From Candidatus Enterenecus avicola (GTDB lineage Bacteria; Bacillota; Clostridia; Oscillospirales; Oscillospiraceae), in the NCBI GenBank assembly GCA_018715985.1, contig DVKO01000142.1, forward strand, positions 1 to 43,061: DNA of 43,061 nt, given 5' to 3'. The translations under genes were made by a program, and so were the position numbers. Of this stretch, positions 1 through 9,210 are shown piece after piece; position 1 is the stretch's first letter, and each line of letters starts with the position of its first letter. The notes under the pieces were generated by a model. The model saw only the letters and a list, made by a program, of their open reading frames with translations. It did not search any database and was not told the DNA's origin.

Positions 1-12
1 AAAAACACATCT

Positions 13-167
13 CAGCCCGCCAGTGTGGAATCGGGTCGTCCTTTGACCCGATTCTGCGCGCAGCGGGCTGCATCCCCTCGAAAAAATGCTTGCATTTTTG
101 AGAAGCGTGTCGAACTTTTTCGACACGCTCAAGCAGCCGCTCCCGGAATCCTCCGGGAGCGGCTGCT
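13..167. repeat. cluster of consecutive and nested inverted repeats (structured intergenic block)
   Basis: Perfect arms: CAGCCCGC 13-20/GCGGGCTG 63-70 enclosing AATCGGGTC 29-37/GACCCGATT 45-53; AAAAATGC 82-89/GCATTTTT 92-99; GCGTGTCGA 105-113/TCGACACGC 120-128; AGCAGCCGCTCCCGGA 132-147/TCCGGGAGCGGCTGCT 152-167 (16 bp). Confidence 0.75.
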
Positions 168-299
168 CTATACGTTCCGAAAATGGGGCTTGAGAAACAT
201 CTAAGGTGGTTGAGGCAACAAAATGGAAATAAAAGGGATGTGAATTTCGCACAATCCCGTAAAAAAACCACGGGGCTTTTTCGTGATTACGCCAAGATA

Positions 300-342
300 A
301 TTAACATATGTTAATGCCGAAATAGGAGAATGGTGGTATAAT
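300..342 (+). promoter_or_regulatory. 16-bp palindrome plus extended -10 promoter for the downstream cluster
   Basis: ATTAACATATGTTAAT (300-315) is a perfect palindrome; extended -10 TGGTATAAT with TATAAT at 337-342; the first gene starts at 440. Confidence 0.6.
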
Positions 343-439
343 GTGGTGAACTTTAACAAAAGAGCGCGTAAAAGAACGAAGCATAGCTCAGGGAAGAGAT
401 CACAGGCAAATTCATTGGAACAGGAGAGGAGAGAGTGAA

Positions 440-652
440 ATGCTGTTGTTGGGCGCAATTTTTCTCGTTCTGGGGGCGATTTGTGCCGGGTATGGGTATA
501 TGCTGAACAATGATCTGGAGGCCCAGTTTACCAGTTTGATGCAGCACGGAACCACCAATCCCGGTACGATTTTTATTTTCATTGGAATCGGTGTGGCAGT
601 CGTAGGTCTGCTGATTTGCGTGTATGCCATTACCCGCAAAGGCAGGCGGTGA
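440..652 (+). CDS. small membrane protein, two predicted TM helices
   Basis: 70-aa ORF with two hydrophobic segments and a basic C-terminus (TRKGRR); purine-rich RBS gagaggagagag upstream; follows the 337-342 promoter. Confidence 0.65.
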   Translation: MLLLGAIFLVLGAICAGYGYMLNNDLEAQFTSLMQHGTTNPGTIFIFIGIGVAVVGLLICVYAITRKGRR

Positions 653-816
653 AACAGATGCGGGCAGATCCTCAGTAAGTGGGGTGTTTTGCCCGCATTT
701 TGCATAAAAGGACCCGTGAATGAGCGGAAATGAGAACGAGTGAGCCACAGATGAGAGAGATACAATGACCGGTGTGGTGCAAGAGGGAAACAACCACACC
801 CAGGGAGGATGGAAAG

Positions 817-3417
817 ATGAGAAAGATCCGTACATGGTTGGCGGGACTTCTGATCGCCTGCTGTGTCCTGAATGCTTTGGTACAGTTGGGCGTGCCTGCG
901 TCCGCTGCGTCCAAGCAGCAGACGCCTCAGCGGGCGATTGCCGTGGTGTTCGACAATTCGGGCTCTATGTACATGGGAGATTCCAGCCAGAGCAAGGCGT
1001 GGTGTCGAGCCACCTACGGCATGGAAGTGTTTGCGGCCATGATGAATCCGGGAGATGTGTTGGAAATCTATCCCATGTCTCCGGTGGAGGTGGAGGGCAA
1101 ATCCTACACCCAGGACAATCCTCTAGTCATCAGCGATGAAAAAGAGGTGTCCAAGATCCGGGAAATTTACACGCCCAGCGCGGGAGCCACCCCCATCGAG
1201 ACCGTCTCGGCGGCCTATGAGGGGTTGAGCAAGTACAAGGGGAAAGAGCAGTGGCTGATCGTGCTCACCGACGGCGCCATCTTCTATGAGAACGGTTCGG
1301 TAATCGGGGGAAACAATCAGAGCCAGTCCGCCATGGTTCAGAGCACAAAAACGGCCCTGTCCCAGCTGCTGACCCAGTACAACAACCAGGTCAATGTGCT
1401 CTATCTGGGCATCGGTCAGTCGGCCATTGACATCGGCGTCAACGGCAGCAAGCAGCATGGCTCCGCGGTTTCCAAGGACACCGCAGATGTGCTGAAAAAC
1501 CTGACGGCCATGTGCAACCAGATTTTCGGCCGGGATGCGCTGCCCAATGCAGGAAAGTCCATCAGCCTGGACCTCTCCATGAACAAGCTGATCGTCTTTG
1601 TCCAGGGCAAAAACGTCAGCGACATCTCCCTGCAAAATAAGGACGGAGACTCGGGGACGGTGTCGGGCAGCTATTCAGCCCGCTACGGAGAGCGGGGGGC
1701 GGGCAACTACCAGCCCAGCGTCATCGACAAAGACCTGCAAGGGATGATCGTGACCTACGAGGATTGTCCAGCAGGGGACTATGAGCTGAAGTTCAAGGGC
1801 TCCCAGAGCAACATCAGCGTATACTATGAGCCCAATGTGGATCTGGCAGCAGTTCTGGTGGATGAGGCGGGCAACCCAGTCACCGGCACCTGCACGGCCG
1901 GTACCTATTACATCCAGTACGGCCTGGTGGACGAGGATGGGAACTTTACCACCTCTCCGCTGCTGGGCAGCACGGACTATACCATCACCTACACCCTCAA
2001 CGGGGAGGAGCACGCCACAGAGAGCGCCAAGGCCGGGAAGGTAAAAGTGGACCTGGAGGCCGGGGACACACTGGATGTGGAGGCGGAGGCCTACTACCTG
2101 AGTGGGTACTACATCCAGCGCAGCGGGTCAGATCTGGGCTGGCCCTCCGGGGGCTACCAGGTGGCGGCCAGACCGGCAGGGGAACTGACCCTCCAGGTGG
2201 CCGGGGGAGAGGACAGCTACCTGCTCTCCCAGCTGGAGAGCCAGGCGGTATACGACCTGAAGCTGAACTATGAGGACGCCCCGTTGACCGGGGAGGCCCT
2301 GGATGCCGTCCAGATCAATGTGGACATGGGAGACGGCAATCTGGAACATGAGGTGGAGCAGACCCAGGACGGGCTGCAGCTGAAGCTGAAGTACAGCCAG
2401 ACGCCCCAGGACACCCAGTGCGGGGACTACACCATGCACCTCACCGCCACCTATACCACACCGGATGGCCCCCAGGCGGTCAGCCAGGTGACAGACATCC
2501 CCTTCACCCTGGAGGATGACCGCCTCCACCTGGAGGCGGAACTGGAAATCCCACAGAAGTACTACCAGCTGTCCAAAATTGACCGGGGCGAGCCCATGAT
2601 CCTCCATGTGACCAACCGGGGCCAGCCGCTGACGGATGAGCAGCTGGAGACGGTGAGGGTGGAGTGTCAGGCCGAGGGCTTGACCCTGAACTGCACCCCC
2701 ATGCCGGGCCAGTCGGCCTTCTCGGTGGAGCTGGCGGATCAGGAGGGCTATACGTCCGGCAAGTATGAAGTCACCGCCCGGGCCACAGCTGAGGACTACT
2801 TCGGACAGACCACCCAGGCGGAGGACGGCGGACGCATCGAACTGGGGCGGTTCCCCTGGTGGCTGCGCTGGGTGGTGCTGGCGCTGATCCTGTTGGCCAT
2901 CGCCGTATTGATCTGGCTGATCCTCAACCAAAAGATCCTGCCCCGGCAGATCTCGGTGCGCAGCGGAAGCACTCTCTTCAATGTGGACGGCAGCCGGGTG
3001 GCGGGCAATGCCAAGAGTGAGTTTACCGGGAAAAACCGACGAAATGGAGCGCTGACGGTGTCGGTGCCCAAATGCAGCGCCGATCCCCTGGTCAAGGGCG
3101 GTTTCAACCTGGAGCTGGTGGCGGTGAGCCCCAGAAAGGTGAAGTCTGCGGCCAGACGGGCGGGAATCGTCCGGGTCAACCCCATCAATGGCACCACCAT
3201 CCATACCATCCAGGTGGGCACCAGCACCTATAAGAAGGATGCCCAGGGGAAATTTACCAAGGTGGGGGCCAGGCCCAAGCCCGCTGCAGCCACCAAGGGC
3301 GGCAAGCAGCAAAACCTGGTTCAGTTTGAAGTGGGCAACAACGCCAACTGTGTCATTGCAGGGGAGACCGTGGCGGGCGCGTCCTTCTCCTGCACCTGCA
3401 AGTTGCAGTTCCATTGA
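817..3417 (+). CDS. VWA domain protein with signal peptide and C-terminal TM helix
   Basis: Start MRKIRTWLAGLLIACC...ASAAS signal peptide; MIDAS motif VVFDNSGSM; VLTDGA; TM WWLRWVVLALILLAIAVLIWLIL followed by a basic cytosolic tail. ORF track start (772) moved to the ATG after a GGAGG-type RBS. Confidence 0.85.
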   Translation: MRKIRTWLAGLLIACCVLNALVQLGVPASAASKQQTPQRAIAVVFDNSGSMYMGDSSQSKAWCRATYGMEVFAAMMNPGDVLEIYPMSPVEVEGKSYTQDNPLVISDEKEVSKIREIYTPSAGATPIETVSAAYEGLSKYKGKEQWLIVLTDGAIFYENGSVIGGNNQSQSAMVQSTKTALSQLLTQYNNQVNVLYLGIGQSAIDIGVNGSKQHGSAVSKDTADVLKNLTAMCNQIFGRDALPNAGKSISLDLSMNKLIVFVQGKNVSDISLQNKDGDSGTVSGSYSARYGERGAGNYQPSVIDKDLQGMIVTYEDCPAGDYELKFKGSQSNISVYYEPNVDLAAVLVDEAGNPVTGTCTAGTYYIQYGLVDEDGNFTTSPLLGSTDYTITYTLNGEEHATESAKAGKVKVDLEAGDTLDVEAEAYYLSGYYIQRSGSDLGWPSGGYQVAARPAGELTLQVAGGEDSYLLSQLESQAVYDLKLNYEDAPLTGEALDAVQINVDMGDGNLEHEVEQTQDGLQLKLKYSQTPQDTQCGDYTMHLTATYTTPDGPQAVSQVTDIPFTLEDDRLHLEAELEIPQKYYQLSKIDRGEPMILHVTNRGQPLTDEQLETVRVECQAEGLTLNCTPMPGQSAFSVELADQEGYTSGKYEVTARATAEDYFGQTTQAEDGGRIELGRFPWWLRWVVLALILLAIAVLIWLILNQKILPRQISVRSGSTLFNVDGSRVAGNAKSEFTGKNRRNGALTVSVPKCSADPLVKGGFNLELVAVSPRKVKSAARRAGIVRVNPINGTTIHTIQVGTSTYKKDAQGKFTKVGARPKPAAATKGGKQQNLVQFEVGNNANCVIAGETVAGASFSCTCKLQFH

Positions 3418-3456
3418 TAATCAACCATTCTGACAGTGAAAAATGGAGGGATCGAG

Positions 3457-6400
3457 ATGAGCAGAGAAATCATCAAAGACAATGTGGTGGATGCCCCTAC
3501 TCTGTTTGTAGGCGTAGGCGGAACCGGAAGCGACATCGTCAAAATGGTGGCCGAAATGTGCCGGCCGGGAGAGGTGGAAAACATCAGCTTTGTGTGCCTG
3601 GACACCAACGTGAATGATCTGTCCGGGGTGGCCAAGAGCAAGGCCACCATCAAGGCGGTGCAGACCTCCAACACCCAGACGGTGGGCAACTACCTGGATT
3701 ATGACCAGGACGCGCTGCAAAACTGGTTTCCCAAAAATGCGGTGCTCTACGACAAGACCGTGTCCGAGGGCGCCGGACAGGTGCGTGCCATCTCCCGTCT
3801 GGCCCTGAACAGCACGGTAAAGACGGGGAAAATCCGCCCCCTGTATGATGCCATCGACGAGCTGTTCCGCAAGACCGGAAAGGCCATGAAGCAGGCCATG
3901 CGCTGCGTCATCGCCTCCACCGCCTCGGGCGGCACCGGCTCCGGCATCATGCTGCCCCTGGCCATGCTGATCCGGGACTACGTAAAGAACAAGTACCCCA
4001 ACACCAGCCTGATTGTGCGGGCTCTGGTGATGCTGCCCGAGACGCTGGACAGCGTCATTGACTCCTCGGTGGAGCGAGACAGCCAGAGAAGAAATGCCTA
4101 TGCCACCATCAAGGAGATCAACGCCTTTATGATGAAGGGCTCCGGCTTCTTTGACATCGACGAGGACCTGAAGCGGTACAGCAACCTGCACATTGACTTC
4201 ACCAACCCCGGCACCGATGAGCTCAGATCTCTGTCCCTGCTGCCCTTTGACTTCTGCTTCCTGCTGGACGGGCAAAACGCGGAGGACAGCACCCTGGTGA
4301 GCTTGCACCAGTACAAGCTGCAGGCGGCCCAGTCCCTGTATGAGCAGAACATCGGCCCCATGCAGAAAAAGGCGTTTTCCGTGGAGGACAACATCATCAA
4401 GGAGATGTCTAACCCCGGCAACTTCGGGCGCAACCGGTTCGGCGGCATCGGCGCGGGTGTGCTGCGCTACCCGTACGAGGACATTGCAGACTATGTGGCC
4501 TACGACTGGGCCATCTCCAGCATCGGCGGGGAGGGCCAGGCAGCCAAGTGGACCCGGTACGACAATGCCTTCGAGATCAAGCGCCGGGAGGCCCGCAAGA
4601 AGGGGCTGTCCGATACGGAGATCCCCAAACGCAGCGAGGTGTACGTCAGCGAGCTGAAGGCCGGCACCGACCCCTTCTCCAAGGATTTGCAGAATAAGTT
4701 CCTGCGGGACGCCCAGAAGCGGGTGAGCAAGTATTTTGAGGCTTTGGCCAACCAGATGCACGAGTGCCTGAACAGTGACACCGCCATCCGCGGGGCCAAG
4801 GATATGGCCAACCACCTCTCGGAGGAGATTGACTACGAGCACGACCCCTCCATGCAGGGCAAGGCCCGGGAGAACCTGGAGCTGTTGCGGGACTATGAGA
4901 CGGTCATCAAGAAGAATGCCCAGAAGGTGGCGGAGAGCAATGCAGAGGCCCTGCTCATCAATGAGGCCAAGACCATCAACGAGAATAAGCCCTACTGCCT
5001 GGAGTCGGTACTGAAAAACGCCTTCGGAGACATCTGCCATCCCAATGCCGCCCGGTATATGCTCTACCTGGTGAAGATGGAGATGGATAAGCGGGTCAAC
5101 AGTGTGACCTCTGAGATCAACGATGTCATCACCACCAACCTGGAAAACTACTCCCCCGACGCCAACGACACGGGCTCCTTTGATGCCGGGTATACTCGTA
5201 AGAAGAAGGAGAAGAACCTGGATGAGCTGTGCGCCGCTGAGAAGGGCGCAGGGCAGGACCCCTCCATCCTGGACAAGCTGGGCGGATACAAGGGCATCTA
5301 TGCCAAGCTCAACGCCTGTTTCACAGACTACTATGCCAACATCACTGCCCTGGGAGATCGGACTGCCGAATTGGCCGCCTACAAGCTGGGTGCGGACTAT
5401 TTGAAGGATCTGTGCGAGAAGTACGAGGAGTTCTACGAGACCTTCCCGGAGAAGGTGACGGCGCTGGTCCGCAAGCAGGAGGAGATCGTGGACTCCCTGA
5501 AATTCGTCAAGGGCGACTCGGTGATGAACATCTGTGCCACCAAGGAGCTGCTGGAGGAGATCAGCCGCTCCAGCAGCAACACCAGCGAGGAAGGCTCCAT
5601 GATGGACAGCCAGCTCAACGGCAGGATTTTCGACGCGGTCAAGGCCAACGTGCGCTTTGCCCGGGAGATCCGCAGTGCGGACATTGTGGAGGATGACCGG
5701 CGCATTGACATCTTCGACAGCATTCTGCTGGGCTACTTCAAGGAGGATGTGCGCCAGAACTGCGACAGCATCGACCTGAACATTGTGGAGGCCATTGCCA
5801 AGGAGAACCGCCTCAAGGCCCGCATCAAGCTGCGGGAGCAGCAGGACGGCTCGGGGGACACCCAGGTGTTTGACAACGTCACCCACGAGGACAATCTGCG
5901 CTACATCCGAGAGATCATCGCCATGGGCGAGCGGCTGTCTGCCCCCGGCATCCAGCGCATCACCAACGAGGAGGCCAGAGAGGTCAAGCTGTGCGCCTAT
6001 AACAAGAAGCTGCTGGATATGCGGGCCTACCGCATTCAGGATCTGGTACACAAGGGGGACGCTGTGGACACCATCTCCAAGTACGAGATCCATTTCTTCA
6101 ACGCCCTCTACAACCTGACCCCCAACAAGCTGAAGAAGTTTGCCGCCCCCTACTCCACAGAGACGGGCAGCAAGGACGCGGGGCTGTACCACACCGCCTA
6201 CTTCAATTACTCCCGCCACATCGGGCCGGACTCCACCAAGAACATGATGATCTCCACCCACATCGACAAGCGGTGGGACTCTGTGGCGGTCATGCCTGAG
6301 ATCGACTTTGCCTTCCAGGATCACCGGATGATGCGCATCCATCAGGCCATGATTTACGGCCTGGTGCACGGGGCCATCCAGCGGCACGATCTCTCCCTGG

Positions 6401-7014
6401 CCGCACCGGGCAAGCGGGTGTACAAGTATGAGAATTCCGATGAGCGGTTTGTGGATCTGGTGGTGTCCAACGGCACCCTGTGCGATGAGTTCTACGAGAT
6501 TCTGGATGCGCTGTACATCAGCTCTGCCATTGTGGAGGATGTCCACTTCATCAAGCAAAAGAAGCGCACCCGGGACGAGGTGAGAAACTCCAACTATCGG
6601 GACACCAATTTCGCCAAGGATCTGGATGAATTCTCCATTGAGGTGCTCCACAAGGGCAAGACCAGCCTGTTTGAGATCCCCCTGGCCTACTACAACTCCC
6701 TGCCCAACAGCCAGCGGTTCACCGGTGAGATCTCTGCCCTGGTGGATGCGGTCATTAAGACCTTCCGGGACGAGCTGGAGCACTGGGAGCGGGGCAACGA
6801 CGCCAAGTTCATTCTCTGCCAGGTGCTGACCGAGCAGTTCAAGCTGCTGATGAACAACTACCGGGACTATGCCACGCTGAGAAATAACATTGAGGCCAAG
6901 GACAATCCCGTTATCAACATGGCATACCGCAAGATCAAAAAACTGCTCCTGGAGGCGCCGGAGCCCGACGACTACGAGCAGACGCTGATGGACATGAAAG
7001 CGATGATCTTCTAA
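3457..7014 (+). CDS. Tubulin_2-like (tubulin/FtsZ superfamily) GTPase
   Basis: N-terminal LFVGVGGTGSDIVKMV, GAGQVRAISRLAL and STASGGTGSGI (tubulin signature-like GGTGSG); RBS GGAGG before the ATG at 3457. Confidence 0.8.
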   Translation: MSREIIKDNVVDAPTLFVGVGGTGSDIVKMVAEMCRPGEVENISFVCLDTNVNDLSGVAKSKATIKAVQTSNTQTVGNYLDYDQDALQNWFPKNAVLYDKTVSEGAGQVRAISRLALNSTVKTGKIRPLYDAIDELFRKTGKAMKQAMRCVIASTASGGTGSGIMLPLAMLIRDYVKNKYPNTSLIVRALVMLPETLDSVIDSSVERDSQRRNAYATIKEINAFMMKGSGFFDIDEDLKRYSNLHIDFTNPGTDELRSLSLLPFDFCFLLDGQNAEDSTLVSLHQYKLQAAQSLYEQNIGPMQKKAFSVEDNIIKEMSNPGNFGRNRFGGIGAGVLRYPYEDIADYVAYDWAISSIGGEGQAAKWTRYDNAFEIKRREARKKGLSDTEIPKRSEVYVSELKAGTDPFSKDLQNKFLRDAQKRVSKYFEALANQMHECLNSDTAIRGAKDMANHLSEEIDYEHDPSMQGKARENLELLRDYETVIKKNAQKVAESNAEALLINEAKTINENKPYCLESVLKNAFGDICHPNAARYMLYLVKMEMDKRVNSVTSEINDVITTNLENYSPDANDTGSFDAGYTRKKKEKNLDELCAAEKGAGQDPSILDKLGGYKGIYAKLNACFTDYYANITALGDRTAELAAYKLGADYLKDLCEKYEEFYETFPEKVTALVRKQEEIVDSLKFVKGDSVMNICATKELLEEISRSSSNTSEEGSMMDSQLNGRIFDAVKANVRFAREIRSADIVEDDRRIDIFDSILLGYFKEDVRQNCDSIDLNIVEAIAKENRLKARIKLREQQDGSGDTQVFDNVTHEDNLRYIREIIAMGERLSAPGIQRITNEEAREVKLCAYNKKLLDMRAYRIQDLVHKGDAVDTISKYEIHFFNALYNLTPNKLKKFAAPYSTETGSKDAGLYHTAYFNYSRHIGPDSTKNMMISTHIDKRWDSVAVMPEIDFAFQDHRMMRIHQAMIYGLVHGAIQRHDLSLAAPGKRVYKYENSDERFVDLVVSNGTLCDEFYEILDALYISSAIVEDVHFIKQKKRTRDEVRNSNYRDTNFAKDLDEFSIEVLHKGKTSLFEIPLAYYNSLPNSQRFTGEISALVDAVIKTFRDELEHWERGNDAKFILCQVLTEQFKLLMNNYRDYATLRNNIEAKDNPVINMAYRKIKKLLLEAPEPDDYEQTLMDMKAMIF

Positions 7015-7140
7015 GGCAACACGGCACCATTGGGTTTGGAAGGCTTTGCGGATTTGGGTACACATTCTGAAAATCCATGCTGGATTGCCCCAAAATGATA
7101 CCATCTTCAAAGCCAACTTGACGAATCATGCGGTGCTGCC
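7015..7140. repeat. MITE-like intergenic element with imperfect terminal inverted repeats
   Basis: GGCAACACGGCACCATTG (7015-7032) versus reverse complement of 7123-7140 (GGCAGCACCGCATGATTC), 13/18 identical; internal hairpin AATCCA-tgc-TGGATT (7072-7086). Confidence 0.4.
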
Positions 7141-7159
7141 AAATCTGCCGACTTTACCT

Positions 7160-7188
7160 CCCTCCGGCCGGGTGTGCCGGCCGGAGGG
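7160..7188. repeat. GC-rich hairpin in the intra-operon gap
   Basis: CCCTCCGGCCGG (7160-7171) / CCGGCCGGAGGG (7177-7188), 12-bp perfect stem, 5-nt loop, no T tract. Confidence 0.7.
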
Positions 7189-7248
7189 GCAAACAAATAG
7201 ACTGCCGTGGGTTGCACGATCTCACAGCAGTGATGGAGGTGAGTTGAG

Positions 7249-9210
7249 ATGTTTACGGTGGTCATTGCGGAACAAGAGCATATCAGCGCCATTGAGGAGT
7301 TCCATATGTTTTTGCAGCCCTTTTTGGCATCCACACAGGTGGCCTTTTGCCAGTGGATTCCAGACGGCGCTGCGCTGGACGACATGGTGCCCCAGCTGCG
7401 CAAGACGGTGAATCGCCGGGAAGAATGGCGTGCCATCGTGGTGTGTGATGAGGGGGGGCTCAAGCAGCAGAATCCCTTCAACCGGGTGGTGTATACCCCG
7501 CCCCAGCATCAGCCGGGCCAGAGCCAGGAAGAGTATCTGGACACAGTCTGGCAGCGCAAGCGGGAGGCCTTTGACCTGGCAGCCCAGCAGCCGCTGACCA
7601 GGTTGATGAGCTATCTCTGCCAAGGCCCTCTCATCAGCGTGGAGAAGGGGCAGACCTATCAGGACCCGGAGTTTGCCCTGTACCAGAAGGAGGCGGAGTA
7701 CAAGCAGGAACTGCGCAGGGCCATCACCGCAGGGTGCGAGCTGGAGATTTCTGCACCCGCGCAGGTGCTGTGTCTGGCCAAACGGACCTATGTGGATGAG
7801 GAGCGTGCCCTACGCACCCTGTGGACCTCCCACGTGGATCACCAGTACTCCCGGTTTTATGACTGGAATCTCTACTTTGACAAAATGCGCTACCTGGTCT
7901 TTGACATTCTGCCAAAGAACCATGAAAACTACACGTTTGACTACATCCGGTTTCTCTACGGATTGCTGCTGCTGGCCAACCATGAGGTGCCCCAGAGCAG
8001 TTTGCAGCCCCGGCGGCTCTACATCCTCAACAGCGAGGACGACGAGCAGCGGCTGCGGGAGCTGTTTGGCCGCTACGAGGGAAAACTGGCGGCCACGGAC
8101 GAGATGCTTACCCAGAAGATCCGTCAGCTGGAGAACCGAACGAGACGCCGCCTGTCCGACCAGGAGGCGGAGGCCATCTTCTGCGCCCACGTCACCGTTC
8201 CGGTGACCATGATCCGGGAGTTTGAGGAGACGGACCTCTACGTGGATCACCGGGGTCTGGGCCTGGCCACGGACTGTCCCACCAGTGAGCTGTCCGTGTG
8301 GAGCACCGGGCATGACCGGTCCCGGAAGGCCCTGCACCGGTTTATGAAGCAACCCCGCCGGGCGGTCAAACGGGCGGCGGATGATGTGCGCAACCTCAAC
8401 CACGTGGATCTGGACCGTGTGGGGGAGCTCAACCGGTTTCAGCTGGAGGACGTGGCGGAGTACATTCAGACCGAGGAACTCAGCATGGTCACCACCCCCA
8501 CCCGGAGTTTGACGGACATTTCCGACTACGAGGTGCAGCTGGACGAGGCTGCCCAAGAGGTGGAGAAAAAAATTGACGCCAGAATGACCAGAAAGACCAC
8601 CATTGCCCTGGGTGCTCTGGCCCTTGGGCTGTTTTTGGTGGGATTCCTGCCCTCAATCCTAAAAAATTCGGGCGAGACGTCCGAGACCATGGGGGCAATT
8701 TGGCTCACCGTGGGGGCGTTGGGACTGCTGGCTGTCATCGGATTGGTGGGCCTGTACGTGCTGCGCAGAGCGCTGAAGCGAAAGTTCAGCCAGTACAACG
8801 CAGCCATGCAGGGACTGGTGGAGGAAGTGACCTCTGTCACCCGCCTGTTCTCCAAGTATCTCAGCCACGGGTGTAATGTCATGCGTGGCTATCAGGTGCT
8901 CAACAAATTCCAGTCCCATGAGGACCCGGAAGTTGGGCAAATCAAGGTATTGAAAAAGCACCGGATGGACATTCTTCGGTGCCGGGAGGAGCTGCATGAG
9001 GTGTTTGGGAAATTCCTGACCCAGACCCCTGTGGAACCTCAGACACCGTATCAGTATGATTTTCACAGGCCGGTGGACTATCCGTACCCCCTTCCCCATG
9101 AGGAGAACCGGGACGCCCAAATCGAGTTTGTGCAGCCTGGCCATGTGATTTCCGTGCCGGTGGACTTTGTGCGGCGGGTCACCATCAGAATGGAGGAGCT
9201 GTATGATTGA
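7249..9210 (+). CDS. uncharacterised protein of the tubulin-like cluster, two TM helices
   Basis: 653-aa ORF; hydrophobic segments TTIALGALALGLFLVGFLPSIL and IWLTVGALGLLAVIGLVGLYVL; stop overlaps the next start. Confidence 0.75.
   Translation: MFTVVIAEQEHISAIEEFHMFLQPFLASTQVAFCQWIPDGAALDDMVPQLRKTVNRREEWRAIVVCDEGGLKQQNPFNRVVYTPPQHQPGQSQEEYLDTVWQRKREAFDLAAQQPLTRLMSYLCQGPLISVEKGQTYQDPEFALYQKEAEYKQELRRAITAGCELEISAPAQVLCLAKRTYVDEERALRTLWTSHVDHQYSRFYDWNLYFDKMRYLVFDILPKNHENYTFDYIRFLYGLLLLANHEVPQSSLQPRRLYILNSEDDEQRLRELFGRYEGKLAATDEMLTQKIRQLENRTRRRLSDQEAEAIFCAHVTVPVTMIREFEETDLYVDHRGLGLATDCPTSELSVWSTGHDRSRKALHRFMKQPRRAVKRAADDVRNLNHVDLDRVGELNRFQLEDVAEYIQTEELSMVTTPTRSLTDISDYEVQLDEAAQEVEKKIDARMTRKTTIALGALALGLFLVGFLPSILKNSGETSETMGAIWLTVGALGLLAVIGLVGLYVLRRALKRKFSQYNAAMQGLVEEVTSVTRLFSKYLSHGCNVMRGYQVLNKFQSHEDPEVGQIKVLKKHRMDILRCREELHEVFGKFLTQTPVEPQTPYQYDFHRPVDYPYPLPHEENRDAQIEFVQPGHVISVPVDFVRRVTIRMEELYD

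Noticed and set aside
255-285. CCCGT...ACGGGGCTTTTT considered as a strong terminator
   Set aside because: Stem of only ~5 bp; probably a weak terminator of an upstream gene, not firmly supportable.
3421-7116. 1231-aa antisense ORF opposite the tubulin-like gene
   Set aside because: Mirror ORF from high-GC codon bias; no motifs, low-complexity His/Val/Leu/Gly-rich translation; the sense strand has clear domains and RBS.
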